Shown here: positions 52,001-63,760 of the stretch, piece after piece
Layout: each line of letters starts with the position of its first letter
Numbering within the stretch: position 1 is the stretch's first letter
NCBI RefSeq assembly: GCF_030272615.1
Contig: NC_081406.1
Location: 237,877,922-237,941,921 of the forward strand
Reading direction: 5' to 3'
Origin: Cryptomeria japonica
Lineage: Eukaryota; Streptophyta; Pinopsida; Cupressales; Cupressaceae
Length of the DNA: 64,000 nucleotides
Notes under the pieces: model-generated
The model's input: the letters and a program-made list of their open reading frames with translations, nothing else
Told to the model about the DNA's origin: nothing
The model's database searches: none
Program-made: the position numbers and the translations under genes

Positions 52001-52960
52001 ATTTGATTTTTTTGGAGTTTTCTTCAAGACGTTATTTGGATGTTTTTGGAGTTGATTTTGAAGACATTATTTGGATGCTTTTTATTTTTTTAAGGACTTT
52101 TTACAATTTTTTAGGATTTTTGCAGGATCATTTTGTAAGTTTTAGGATTTTTCAGGACATTAGGCTATGTAGATGTTGCATCCTTCATTTACATAGTGAG
52201 GAATCCATCGATTAATCATGATAAAGAAGATGCCCCTAGTGTCTAGCAAGGCAAGGACATCATGGATGGATGAATGGATTGGTGGAATGGAAGTGGATAG
52301 AGGAAAGATAATGGGAGCTTATGATGGCATTGAAGCTACTTTGATTATCAAGGACTATCAGATGATGGGATAACATGTTTTTTCCAAGATAAGGCACTAG
52401 ACATAACAATATAAGGTGATAGCATGGTGCATTGGATGGTGTATGGTCCATATGAAGGGACATGTCAAGGTTTTTTGAAAAAAAAAAAAACATTTTTCAT
52501 CCTTATTCTATATCAAGGTCAATGGTGGATTAGGGGGATAACAAGAGGACATGGATGTGATAAACAAGATCAAAAATGGACAAGGGATATGAATAGGATC
52601 AGAGCATGATAAGGGAACCAATATGGATAAAAGGGATGTGGACAAGGTGAAGTGGATAGGACATGTGGTGCTTAGGAAGATCCTTAGCCTTTTCAAGATA
52701 AAAGATGGAAAAGGAGATATGGATGCAAATAAGGATGATTGACATGAAGGATGAAGGACAATGAAGGACGATAGGATAGGATGTGATAGGATAGCTTGAA
52801 TGGATTTTTCCCCCAAGTATGGAATGCAAGAAGATGAAGGATTACACATGACGCCTATTTGCTAGGTTTTTATCATAGCACTTTTCCAAGGCCCCTATTT
52901 GCTAGGTTTTCACCAATGGATGCATTATTTCTCTTTACTATTATTTTTTTTTAGGATCCC
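49063..52960. other. Unassigned AT-rich and GGATG-rich DNA
   Basis: No gene or retroelement domain is recognised. 49063-49180 resembles the CATTAT-rich DNA left of G. About 49800-50220 is very AT-rich (AATTAATTA runs). 50230-51000 has several segments repeating GGGAAATG-like phrases. 52200-52860 is rich in GGATGGA/GGATAGGATG-like simple repeats. It may be the 3' flank or LTR of the element encoding L, but no LTR ends were found. Confidence 0.5.
51955..52165 (+). repeat. T-rich degenerate tandem repeat
   Basis: Phrases of the type TTTTTAGGATTTT and TTTTTGGAGTT recur. Two adjacent units of about 35 bp, each ending GACRTTATTTGGATG, occur at about 52009-52078. A similar T-rich block occurs at 52935-53030. 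Confidence 0.6.
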
Positions 52961-55229
52961 TTTTCAATTTTTTTGTACTTTTTTGAGGATCATTTTTTGT
53001 TTTTTGTTTTGTTTTTGAAATTTTTCACAAAATTCAATGTATGCATGATAGGACATAGAGTAAGGACTCAAGCATCTTGTTTCTTGGAAAGTACCCTTGA
53101 AATATATGTTGCAATAGACCATGGCCATGAAGCTATTCTCAAAGACGTTGATAGGATAATGAAATGGATAATTTGGATAAGATGGATGGAAGGATGGAAA
53201 AGAGGTGTTGGATAATGGAGAGGATGTTTGAAGACTTGTGCATGAGTGGAGGAAAATGCAGGAAAGATCAACATTGGCACACACCTTGAAGGGTGGCAGA
53301 GTAATGGAGGAAAAGTGAATTTTGGATTCAGAGATTTGAATGGAGGTATAGCTATAGATTTTGGGATATAAGGACCCAATATGTTTTGAAGGAGGGATTG
53401 CAATTCTGGATCCCAACTTTGATTTTGATTTAGGATGATGTTCTTTGAGAATATACTTAGGAACCCACATGGTTTTTGACTTTTCTTTCTTTTGTAGTTC
53501 CTTGGAACGTATTGCTTGTACAAGTGATTTAGGAATCCATATGGCTTTTGACTTTGATTTCGTTTTCTCAATGGGCCTTTATGTCCTTCTGAATATTTAG
53601 TTTTCTTTTCAAATCATATTATGCTTTGTTATTTTCATATTTCAATTAGATGGGACATGTTGATCCTTAAATGCACGTGGATTGCTGGACTTATGGATTT
53701 TATACTTGGCATCCAAATTGCTTCCAATGGGAGTGGAATTTATGGATGGATAGGGATGATATTAAGATATTATGGATGGGTTGATGTAGGTAGATGGTGG
53801 GAAGGTTCTCGGAGAGGTGTTCCTTTGTTTATCTTGTTCTATGATAGGATATATAGGTTGTAAGATAGTGGATGGGGGAATGTATGGACCTAAGATGGAT
53901 GGAAGAGATGAAGACTTCAATTTTGGGATATGAGGACCCAAAATGGGTTTCGAGGACGAGGAATGTGCTATTTTGGACTTAAATGGATGGATGTGGGATT
54001 TAGCAAGGGTATCAACGTCTTGAGAGTGAGCTATGTAGCCAAGGACATGACCATCAATATTTTATTTGATATGGAGGGGTTCCAAAATGCCTTGTTCATG
54101 TAAGCCTAACCCTTTTCCTTGATAACACATTCTTCGACAAATATTTTTACCAATGGGGTACTTTTTATTTTTGAAACAAGACATGAATCTATTTTGAGGG
54201 GGATATGGTATGGAATAAATGATATTCTCATGGAGTAAATTGGACCAGATAAAGGTGGAGGAACCCATTTGATATGTAAGAAGTTCATGAAAAAATTTGT
54301 AGAGACATTGGGATCATGAGGGGAACTAAAAGAAATGGTAGGTTCATCTAGTGAGAGAGAATTTTGTGAGAGACATGGAGGATTAAGACATGGAGATGAA
54401 GGGATGGAGAGATCTTGATAGGGATCTGGAGGAATAATGGGATCTTGTTCAAGACATAAAGATGAAGGGCTACTTTGAACTTGACTTGGACCGAGATCAT
54501 CAAACTACATTATAAGGTTATTTTTCTCTTGATTTTGAATGGAATCATTAGGACGTATGAGAGGGACATCATGATCTTTCTTAGGAAGTGGAGTGTCAAT
54601 AAGAATTGGTAGGACAATGTGTTCTTGAGGCAAAAAGGGATCACCTTGGATAGGGTGGTTAGAGACAATGGGATCATCAAAGGAAATGGGATCTTGGTCA
54701 AATGTTGGATTCAATGGGAAAGCTATAATATCTTGACCTTGATCTATTTTAGGACTTATTTCATTACTTTTTGGATCATCCTCTTGACATGGGGTTGGAC
54801 TTTGCAAATGTCTAGGAGATTCTGGGAAGGAATCAATTTTTTGATACGAGGGTGATGGACTTTGGAGGGGGCTCTCTAGAATGCAAGGATATGGTGCGAT
54901 TGGGTCTTAAAGCATGTAAGGGACTAGCATCATAAACTAGATTAGCTTGGAAAACTATTTTGGATAGCCCTTGGGAGATTGCATCATTGGATGGAGATAG
55001 TGTGGATGACTCTTGTGAAACTTTAGGGGATGAGGAAATGGTGGGAGATATGGAGAGTAGTTGAGGTGCAAAGTATTGATAGAAAGAGCCATTACTAGAC
55101 ATGGGTAGATGATCATGTTCAAAACTAGTCTCCTCTACGTAATCTAGTTCTTGAAGAAAAGCGTCAAGAAATTCAGGTTGGTATTCTTCTTATTTGTGTG
55201 ACATTGTTTTGGGTATCACTTTGACATTT

Positions 55230-55297
55230 GTGTGTTGCATGGTATTCATTGATTCACCATGTTGCATGGTATTCATTGATTCACCATATTGCATGAT
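55230..55297 (-). repeat. 27-bp tandem repeat inside ORF L
   Basis: A 27-bp unit (plus strand GTTGCATGGTATTCATTGAT...) is present about 2.5 times and keeps the reading frame, giving the peptide repeat GESMNTMQH. Confidence 0.8.
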
Positions 55298-55340
55298 AGG
55301 TGATACATTGACCATGTTTGATTGATGTCCAAAGGGTGAC

Positions 55341-56750
55341 TAGTGGTATGATGAAAGAATAAGGATCCAGACAACTACTAAGAGGGAGGGGTGAATCAGT
55401 AGATAGAAAAACTGATATTAACTTTCACCAATCTCAGAATCAACCTCTCAAAGTAAACTATAAACTAACAAGTTAAACCACTGAACTATAAATGCAATAT
55501 CACTGTCAAAATAAATCGGTTGACTATTAGAATAGATTAATAGTAAACAACTTGAAATTACAAACATCCAAATACTTTACTAACATAAGTAAAACCTCAT
55601 TCAGATTGATGTCGGTTATCATAACTTATCAAAGTGGATTAAGTAGTTAAGCAATTCAACCATAGTAAACATAACCATAAAAACATTCACCACTTGACAC
55701 AATATTTTTGACGTGGAAACCCAAATGGGAAAAACTATGGTGAGATGAGATTCACAAGATAACTATCTGAACTCTTCTAAAGTTCGCCCTCTTAGGAGCC
55801 AAGCCTATTAAAGCTTACAAAAAGTCATGTTAAGAACAGATCTTGTTAGGGACCACCCGGTTAAGGGATTGACTATAATGCCCTATTAGTCTAAGAAATA
55901 CCTTGTGAGGAGTTACCTCGGTAGAGGATTTGAAATACAAGCTAATGGACCACCTGGTTAGAGATTTGAATAACACTAAGCTTGTTAGAGCTTACCCGGT
56001 TAGGGGATTTTACTGTTGTAATTGTTAGAAAGCAACAGGAGTTTGTTGATCTGTTTGAATAGCACTACACTTGCTTTTTCAAATCCTTTTCATGCTCCTA
56101 TCTTCCTTTACACAAACTGCAGATACATCATTTGGTTCGGCAACCACACACTCAACTAGAACTTTGTCAACTCTGAAACAAAACAACTCATCGACCTTAT
56201 AAACAAATCAATTAGGTTGGTAACACAACAAAAACCTAATTCTCTCATAGAGATTACAAATAATTCAGTTCAAGTGTGACCGTTGGATAACATAACAATC
56301 TATGCACATCAGTCAAGAAAGCCTCGACCACTCCTTGGTCACCGCTTCATTGAACTCAGTAACTCATCACGTGTTTTGCATTACATGCAATATACTTTCT
56401 CATTCCCAAGATAAAAAAATGTTATCTCAATGCGCCAAAAACACTTTGAAACTCTTCTCATACAATATGTATATGTGTCATAATCATTATTTCTCATCAT
56501 CATATCATAAACCAATATAACCAATTCACCAAACTTAATCGGTTAGGGTTTATCAAATCAATAGGTAGGGTTTACCGGTTCAACTCTCCAATACTTAGCA
56601 AGATCGATTCACTCCACAAACTCACCTACTGGTTATAGTTCCCTTCACTAGCTCTTCCTACCGGTTACAAAGCAACAATATCATTACCAGTTACAATTAA
56701 CATCAATGACAGCATAACATATTAATGCAATCTTCATGCAAATTCCAACA
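55341..56750 (-). repeat. J: solo LTR in ORF L
   Basis: This 1,410-bp minus-oriented LTR is flanked by GTGAC on both sides (55336-55340, 56751-56755). Plus strand ends are TAGTGG (TG decayed to TA) and ATTCCAACA. It has the C-run block near 55385, the conserved block GACGTGGAAACCCAAATGGG at 55710-55729 and the GTTAGGAG/GTTAAGGG array at 55790-56030. No internal region is left, so it arose by LTR-LTR recombination. Confidence 0.88.
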
Positions 56751-57632
56751 GTGACATGTTTGTAATTACACTTGTATTAATTCAGGACACCCTTAGTGAT
56801 GTGTTTGAAGACATAAGAGGATATTTGCTGACATGTGATACAACTGGAGGCAAAATCGATTGTTCAATTGTATGTGACCTTGCAAGTAGGGGTTGACTTG
56901 TTTGTGTAATCAATTGTGGTACTAGGAGTTGTGTAGTTTGTAGGATAGGTTATTGGACTTGCATTGTTGGTAAAGGATGATGTTGTTGTCCATCTTGTTG
57001 CAATGGTGCTATCGATATTTTTTGTTGTTCCCCTAATTAAGTAATTTGATATTGAAATAAAGGAACTTCTGGTTCATATTGTTGTTGTGCTTGTTGAAAT
57101 TTTGGATCTAGTTGATATTGTTGGGTGGTGGGCTGTTGTGTCATTTGGTGTGTTAGCCCAACATTTTGATAATCTTGGGGTTTCTGAGGTTGATATTGGA
57201 TGTTTGCTTGCATAGTTAGATGTATTTGTTGTTGATATTGGCTTCTCATGTTTATTTGTGAGATGAGAGTTGGTATGTCTAATTGCGTAATAAAATCTTG
57301 TACGTCAACTAGCTTTAAGTTTGTATTAGTACCTCTAAATTTTTGGAATAATTTGGACATCTGGGATCTACTCTCTTCACTTTTTTAACTTTTTGTTCCA
57401 AGATCTCTATTTCTCGGGCTATTTTTTCTTTAGGTTATGGAGAAATAGGCATGACACTTGTTTGTTCATGATAAGTTTGATGCATATTTTGGGACATGTA
57501 CAATTTGGAATATTGACATGATTGATTGTTCGGTTGCAATGACATGGTCTCATGAAAGTTGGAATTTTGATAGGGGTAGTATTGTCTCCTAGAAGCTTGA
57601 GAGCTTGTTTCAACCATTGCACTATATGCCAT

Positions 57633-58272
57633 TTTTTGGATTTTTGAAGTTTAGGAATAAAATGTAATGCAACAAGGGATGGAAATGCAACCCTATTTTT
57701 TAGATTTTGAGAATTTTGAAAAGGGATAAATGCAACTAAGGATGACAAATGCAACCTATATTTTTTGAAATCTTTGACCAATTGGACTAAGGAATGACAA
57801 GATGCAATCCTGAAGAATGACAATGCAACCTATGTTATTTTGAAAGTTTTGAAGATTATGAAAAACCTTAGGCATGCAAGTCTAAAGAGATACCCTAGGG
57901 GATTGAAATGGAATCAAAACCTTTAAAAGACAAAAGGACAAATTGACAAAGTCTCACCTATCGCATGGATATTAAGCTAGGTTTGACAAGATATTCTTGA
58001 TAAATAAACAAGGTTTGATCAAGCTCAAGACTCCCTAACAATGACTTTGGATATGATCTAAAGATTTGATTCTTCAAGTTTGACAAATCTAAGTTTGGAG
58101 ACTGAATGCAAATGTGAAGATTGATACTAAGGAAACAATATGATTTAAAATGAGGATAGCAATGGTATGTACTAAGGGGAAATGTAAATGGACTGGTATG
58201 ACAACTTTGGACATAGACTATGGAATGCCCTAATTTTGGGGATAATGGAAAATGATAATGATTTGACCCTAT
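57633..58272 (-). other. Region upstream of ORF L, left flank of K
   Basis: A minus-strand open stretch of 133 codons (58359-57958) crosses into K's LTR and is not credible as a whole. Several ATGCAACC phrases recur between 57640 and 57840. I recognise no domain. It may be leader DNA of the L-encoding element. Confidence 0.4.
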
Positions 58273-59643
58273 TGTTGGATATTGTTGAGAATTTTGTTGG
58301 AATGATGTGTTGTCATTGATGTCAACATATTCTTCTGTGTGTTCCAGTGTTGCAGTCAAATTGGATGAGTTTGTTTGGCCAGTGTGTTACAGTTGAGCTA
58401 TTGTGGTTTAATGGGTTTAGAGATACTTATCTCTAGTTGCTTTAGTAAAATTTTTAGAGGTTTGCATGATGATTTTATCGATTTGTGAGATCCGGTATTG
58501 AGGTTGGTTATTCAATTATTCGTGTTATTCGGTATTTTGGTTTCTGCTCCGCATTGCTCCAGAATTGCTATATCTTGGTTTGCAGATTTGGCAGAGTGTT
58601 TGGGATGTTCATATGTGTCCTCAATTTATATGGTTCATGATTTGGATGTCTCCAAGTGAATCTTTCACGTTGACAGTCAATTCAGAGTATGTTCTTGAGG
58701 TTTGGTATATTGATGATGGAGATTCTAGTAAGTGGTGATGTTGTGTTTGTTTCTATGGTAATTCACATTGCTTGTAGATGTTTCTAGATCGGGTCTTATC
58801 TGTGTTGATGGTCCACATTGATCATTGTGCCCATTGTTGATCATTTTCTTGATCTGGTGGTGTTCTTAGTCTTTCGCGACATTCATAATGATTGTAGAAT
58901 GTTGTGGATGTTTGAGGCATAATTGTTGGAGGTTTTGCATGTTTGCGATGTTGATTTATGTCCATAGTATGTCTTAGTTGATGTTGTTTTGGTCTACATG
59001 TATTTTTGTAGCATGTGGGGTTATTGTTTTATAATTTGTATTGAGGGTTTAGCTAATCTTGAAATATAGGTTGATGATTTGTATAAATATATAATTATCA
59101 TGTTGTAAATGTATATGTTTGGTATTTGCTTGTGCAAATATTGAATTGATCTTCTAGTATCAGAGAAGTACGAAAGAGTGTGAAAGAGTGTGAAGAAGTG
59201 GAAAGAGTAGAGTTCGAGTATTTATTCTTAACCAGAACTATAACCAAGCATGTGGCGATGCTATTTTATCAGTTCATGACACTCCAGATGTAATCCAAAT
59301 TTTTTTGTAAGACAGTGAGTCTTCCTCATGGTTGTAACCCTTCTTGTTTTGTGATCTGAGCAGTGAGCTCTAGGAAGTGTGCCTGAATGCATGTGCATTC
59401 CCCATTTTAATAATTCACTTACTCCTAATAGGGTATTATATCATTGTGGGTTGGTTTCTACCATGGTTTTTCCCTTAACTGGATTTTCCATGTCAAAAAA
59501 TCTTAGTGTTATATGTGTTATTGATGTGGTGTTGATTTGTACTTTCATTATTAATAACTAGATCTGAATTTAAGTTTGAGTTGTGTAGAGTATGAGAGAA
59601 AATTGATTCACCCCCCTCTCAATTTGTTACATTGTTTCCAACA
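58273..59643 (+). repeat. 5' LTR of element K, with TATA box
   Basis: The LTR starts TGTTGGATATTG (a second TGTTGGAATG at 58295 is an alternative start) and ends ATTGTTTCCAACA. TATAAATAT lies at 59082-59090. The conserved block ACCATGGTTTTTCCC is at about 59460, and the C-run end GATTCACCCCCCTCTC is at 59605. Confidence 0.85.
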
Positions 59644-59657
59644 ATTGGTATCAAAGC
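59644..59657 (+). promoter_or_regulatory. Primer binding site of element K
   Basis: ATTGGTATCAAAGC follows the LTR, matching initiator-Met tRNA with one change. Confidence 0.85.
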
Positions 59658-59699
59658 TAGATCCTCCGGAAGATGCTTGGTCGCTTGAGGTGATCTAGG

Positions 59700-60587
59700 A
59701 TGGCAACCTTTGCTTTCAAGAAGGATAGTTTGAGATTTGATGGTAATTAAACTCATGGGAAGAACTGGATGGAATGTCATTTGAGATGCTTTGGTAAAGA
59801 TTATTGGAAGATTACTAAGAATGTGTATAGTATTCCTCAGAATGGTACTACCACTCTGGATGAGATAAAGAAAGTTAAATTCAATATTAGAGAAAAGGAA
59901 GCATTTTTGAGTGCCTTGTTTGATTCTAAGATGACTAATGTGAGGGATTTGTAGACTGCTCATGAGATATGGAAGGAGCTAGAGACTTTGTATGAAGGTG
60001 ATAGCCATGTGAAATTTGCTAAGTTTCATATCTTGAAAGAAAGGTATGAGATGCTAAAGATGGGCGAACATGATAATATTACCTCCTTTGTGTAGAAAGT
60101 GAATGAGCTTGTGTTGAACATCAGATGTGTCAGTGGAGTATTAGAATAATCTAAGATTGTTGCTAATGTGTTGAGATCCTTGCCTCCTTCTTACAAGCAC
60201 AAGGTTGTTGCTATTGAAAATATATGGACTCTAATAGATATGACTAGAGATATACTGATTGGAAAGCTTGTTGCTTTTAAGTTGAGCGAATTTGGTGAAT
60301 CCCCTTCTAAATCTGAATATGTATTTAAAGTTATTTTATCTTGGAAGTAGAAATATGATCCTAGAAAAAGTTCTACAAGGGTATCTAGATATGAGAAGGA
60401 AATGAGAGAGCTTGAAGAAGAAGAAAAAGAGCTTGAAAAGCTTAAATCCTTGATTTCTAGAAGATTGCCTAAAGGTGTGGGTAAGTATGAAGGAAAATTG
60501 CCTCTTAAATATTTTTCATGCAATAAGATAGGACATTTTACCTCAAGGTGTCCAGAAAGAGTTTCTAAGAATCCATTTAAGCCATAA
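59700..60587 (+). pseudogene. Element K gag (UBN2-type) with one zinc knuckle
   Basis: This starts MATFAFKKDSLRFDGN (ATG 59700), followed by a Trp-rich N-terminus (GKNWMECHLRCFGKDYW), EIWKELETLYEGD, and LRSLPPSYKHKVVAIE. The C-terminal part has a Glu/Lys-rich helix, RRLPKGVGKYEGKLPLK and one knuckle, YFSCNKIGHFTSRC, whose first Cys is Tyr. At least four in-frame stops occur (about 59748, 59953, 60094, 60148). It is the capsid/nucleocapsid protein of an autonomous-type copia element. Confidence 0.87.
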
Positions 60588-60633
60588 TAAGTCTAAATAT
60601 CATAACAAGTGTTACTTTTTTGTTGATAAAGGT

Positions 60634-61290
60634 GTGACAAATGATGAGTCTAAGAAAGGAAATTCTGGAGATGAATGGGTGTTCATTGCTATCAAGGAAG
60701 ATGATTTGGTGAATGTTGATTCTACTAGTTGTATTATTGAAGAGAAATCTTTAGCTGCTAAAGTTGAAGAGAAAGATGAATGGGTGGTTATTGATAGTGG
60801 TTTCTCTCATCATATGATAGGTGATAAGAGTAAGTTTGTGAGTATGGAAAAGTATTATGGTGGTGTAGTGAGATTTGGTGATGACAAAGCTGGTATAATC
60901 CATGGTAGAGATTCTATTTCTCTTGACGGTAAGAATAAGACTAATGATATCTTGTATGTTGAAGATCTAAAGAATAATTTTTGAGTGTTGGACAGATGGT
61001 TGATAAGTGATGTGATTTAGAATTCAAGAATGGAAAATGTAAGATCTTGAGTAGCTCCAGAACTGAGATTGCGTCAGGTACAAAGACTAAAGGTAATATC
61101 TTTCACTTGAATGCTGGTGTTAAAAACTTGTTTGATTGCTCAAGTTGATGAAAGTTGGTTATGACATATAAGGATGTGTCATGTGAATTTTGACTGCATG
61201 GTTAAGATAAGTTCCACTCAAGTTGTAAGAGATCTACTTAAGATTGTAAAGCCTTCTAATATGGTGTGTAAGGAATGTCAGTTAGGGAAG
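60634..61290 (+). pseudogene. Element K protease and GAG-pre-integrase
   Basis: The protease active site is DEWVVIDSGFSHHM, where Asp-Ser-Gly is kept and the Cys usual in this motif is Phe. GGVVRFGDDKAGI and DSISLDGKNKTNDILYVEDLK follow. A frameshift at about 60980 precedes the GAG-pre-integrase part (MCHVNFDCMVKISSTQ). The zinc region CKECQLGKQTRVYF begins the integrase. Confidence 0.83.
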
Positions 61291-62040
61291 CAGACAAGAG
61301 TTTATTTCAAAAGCAAATAGTATACTTATAAAGGAATATTGGATCTTGTGCATACTGATTCATGTGGTCCCTCTAGAGTGATAATCTTATAGGGTGATGG
61401 GTATTTCATGTTGTTGATTGATGACTATTCAAGGATTATGTGGGCTACTTTCTTAAGGGAGAATTCTGAAGCATTGGAGAAGTTCAAGATTTTCAAAGCT
61501 ATGGTTGAGATGAAGACTGGTCTGAAGATGAAGTGTCTAAGATCTGACAGTGGTGGTGAATTTACTTCTAGTAAGTTCAATTCCTTTTGTGAATAGCATG
61601 GGATGAAGAGACATTTATCTTCTCTATGGACCCCTCAATAGAATGGTGTTATGGAAAGGAAGAACGGGACAATTTAGGAAGTTGCTAGAACCATGATGAT
61701 TGAAGGAAATGTTTCACATATCTATTGGAGAGAAGTTGCGAGTACTGTAGTGTATACCTTTAATTGGGTGCATATCAAAGATGATACCAGTAAGACTCCT
61801 TATGAGTTATGGTTTGGTCATGTTCCTACAGCTAGATATTTCAGAATTTTTGGTAGCAAATTCTATATCAGAAGAGATGAAGATCTAGGGAAGGTTGATG
61901 CTAGAAGTGATGAAGGAATCTTTCTTGATTATTCTACTCAAAGTAAGGCCTACTAGTGTTATAATAAGATTTTCAGGAAGATTTTTGAAAGTGCTAATGT
62001 GAAGGTTGATGAAGGAAATGAAAATCAAATCTTGTGGATA
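61265..62040 (+). pseudogene. Element K integrase
   Basis: The catalytic core has DLVHTDSCGP, LIDDYSRIMW, CLRSDSGGEFTSSKF and NGVMERKNGTI, so all three acidic residues are present. KTPYELWFGHVPTARYFRIFG and SDEGIFLDYST follow. Stops lie near 61318, 61390, 61594, 61639, 61675 and 61954, nearly all explicable as CAA/CAG/TGG transitions. Confidence 0.86.
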
Positions 62041-62199
62041 TGATTCAGATGGTCAGATTGTTAGTTTAGATAAAAGAAAGAAAGTGCAGACCTAGAACCA
62101 AGTTCAAAGTGCTTCGGAAAATCCTGAGAATGAAGGTGCAAGTGATAGTGCAAAAGGAAGAGGTCAAGAGTCAAAAAATCATGAAAATTCTAAGACTCC

Positions 62200-63110
62200 C
62201 AGGTATGTAAGGTTAAATCATTCAGAGAATTAGATTATAGGTGATAAGAATAAAGGTTTGATGACTAGGAGAAGAGTTTTTGAAAAGTATTGCTTGATTT
62301 CTAAGATTGAACCTAAAGATGTTGGTGAAGCTTGTAAAGATCAAAATTGGGTTAAAGCTATGAAAGTGGAGTTAAATTAGATTGAGAAGAACAATACATA
62401 GATTATTGTGCCCAGACCTAAGGATAAGAATGTAATTGGAACTAAATGAGTGTTTTAAAATAAATTGAATGAGCAAGGTGAAGTTATTAGGAATAAAGAA
62501 AGACTTGTTTGTAAGGGTTATTCTCAAATGGAAGGTATTAATTTTGAGGAGAATTTTGCTCTAGTAGCTAGAATTGAAGCTTTTAGACTATTTCTTGCTT
62601 ATGTTGCTTATAAATATGTCAAGGTGTATCAGATGGATGTCAAGTTATCCTTTCTTAATGGTGATCTAGAAGAAGAAGTCTGGATTGAGCAACTAGATGG
62701 TTTTCAGTTGACAGATTAGAAAGATACGGTTTACAAATTGAAGAAAGCACTCTATGGATTGAAGCAAGCTCCAAGAGCTTGGTATGCTAGATTAGATAAG
62801 TATTTAATGAAGCTTGAATTCAATAAATGTACTTTTGATAGTTATTTTTGGTGAAAATGATGGTTTGTGCAATAATTTTGTTGATGATATGCAGAATGAG
62901 TTTGAGAAGTGTATGATTGGTGAGATGAAATTCTTTTTCGGATTGCAAATTACTCAGTTGGATAAAGGTATTTTCATATCTCATTCTAAGTATGTGAAGG
63001 AATTGTTGAAGAAGTTTGGTTTGGATGTTGCAAAGCCTGTTGGTACACCTATGGTGACTGGATGTAAGTTGACAAAGGATGATGACTCTTTGAAAGAAAA
63101 ATAGACTAGA
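62200..63110 (+). pseudogene. Element K reverse transcriptase, active-site box deleted
   Basis: The RT begins near PRYVRLNHSEN and includes [47 protein letters not shown] with its Asp, [18 protein letters not shown], and [12 protein letters not shown]. At about 62842-62851 sequence jumps from [10 protein letters not shown] to [18 protein letters not shown]. About 20 codons are missing, including the [10 protein letters not shown] box. The GEMKFFFGLQIT and [20 protein letters not shown] thumb follows. Without the box the enzyme cannot be active. Confidence 0.87.
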
Positions 63111-63760
63111 TATAGACCTATGATTGGTAGTTTATTGTATTTGACTCAAACTAGACTAGATATTTTGAATTTTATTTGTCTTGTTGTTATATTTCAAGCT
63201 AATCCTAAGGAATCTCATGTTGTTTTTGTGAAAATAATTTTCAGATATTTGAAAGGAACTATTGATTTTGGTTTGTGGTATCCTAAAGATGATTATTTCA
63301 CTTTGAGTGCTTTTACTAATGCTGATTGGGCAGGTGATGTTGATGATAGAAAGAGTACTAGTGGTGATGCATTTTTATTGGGTAAGAAATTTGTTTCATG
63401 GATGAGTAAGAAGTAGAATCCTATATCTTTGTCTACTGCAGAAGTTGAATGCATTTTTGCTTCTAGCAATTGTACGCGGGTGATTTAGATGAAGCAGATG
63501 TTGAAGGATATCAAAGGTATTTTTTATGAGCCTATTACTATATATTATGATAATTCAAGTGCTATCAACATTTCTAAGAATCTAGTGTTGCATTCAAAGA
63601 CTAAACATATATCAATCAAGTTTCATTTCTTGAGAGAGAAGGTGAATGAGAAGGAAGTCAATAGAGTATGATATACAAAGGAATAGATTGCATACATCTT
63701 CATGAAGCCTTTGCCTAAAGATACATTTGATTATCTCGGAGAGAAGCTAGGGGTGATTGC
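63111..63760 (+). pseudogene. Element K RNase H
   Basis: Landmarks are SLLYLTQTRLDI, YLKGTIDFGLWYP, AFTNADWAGD (the usual catalytic Asp replaced by Asn), DDRKSTSGDAFLLG, STAEVECIFAS, YYDNSSAINISKN and MKPLPKDTFDYL. Stops occur at about 63415, 63487, 63670 and 63685. The C-terminus resembles element Z. Confidence 0.85.

Larger units (their letters stand above)
52961..57632 (-). pseudogene. L: long degenerate minus-strand ORF with Gln-rich part, split by J
   Basis: This reads from MAYSAMVETSSQASRRQ (57632) to TGA at 52961-52963, about 1,080 codons without J. At least three frameshifts occur (one in an A6 run near 57388, others near 54850 and 54250) plus several stops. In order: a Gln-rich region (YQQQIHLTMQANIQYQPQ, QQAQQQYEPEV), a 9-residue tandem repeat (GESMNTMQH), a Ser/Pro-rich acidic part, a G-patch-like motif (GKGLGLHEQGILEPL), further Pro/Ser/Lys-rich sequence, and a C-terminal block FCEKFQKQNKKQKMILKK. 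The frame rejoins exactly when J and one GTGAC are removed. The G-patch-like motif resembles the linker of gypsy fragment F, so a gypsy-related origin is possible. I do not recognise the protein. Confidence 0.55.

Noticed and set aside
52260-52849. Minus-strand ORFs rich in Ser/Pro/His at 52260-52849
   Set aside because: They arise from GGATG-type simple repeats and have no recognisable domain or continuity with ORF L.
62870-62890. VDDMQ in element K considered as the RT catalytic box
   Set aside because: It aligns with the VSDMQ segment after the true FVDD box in E. The true box is deleted.
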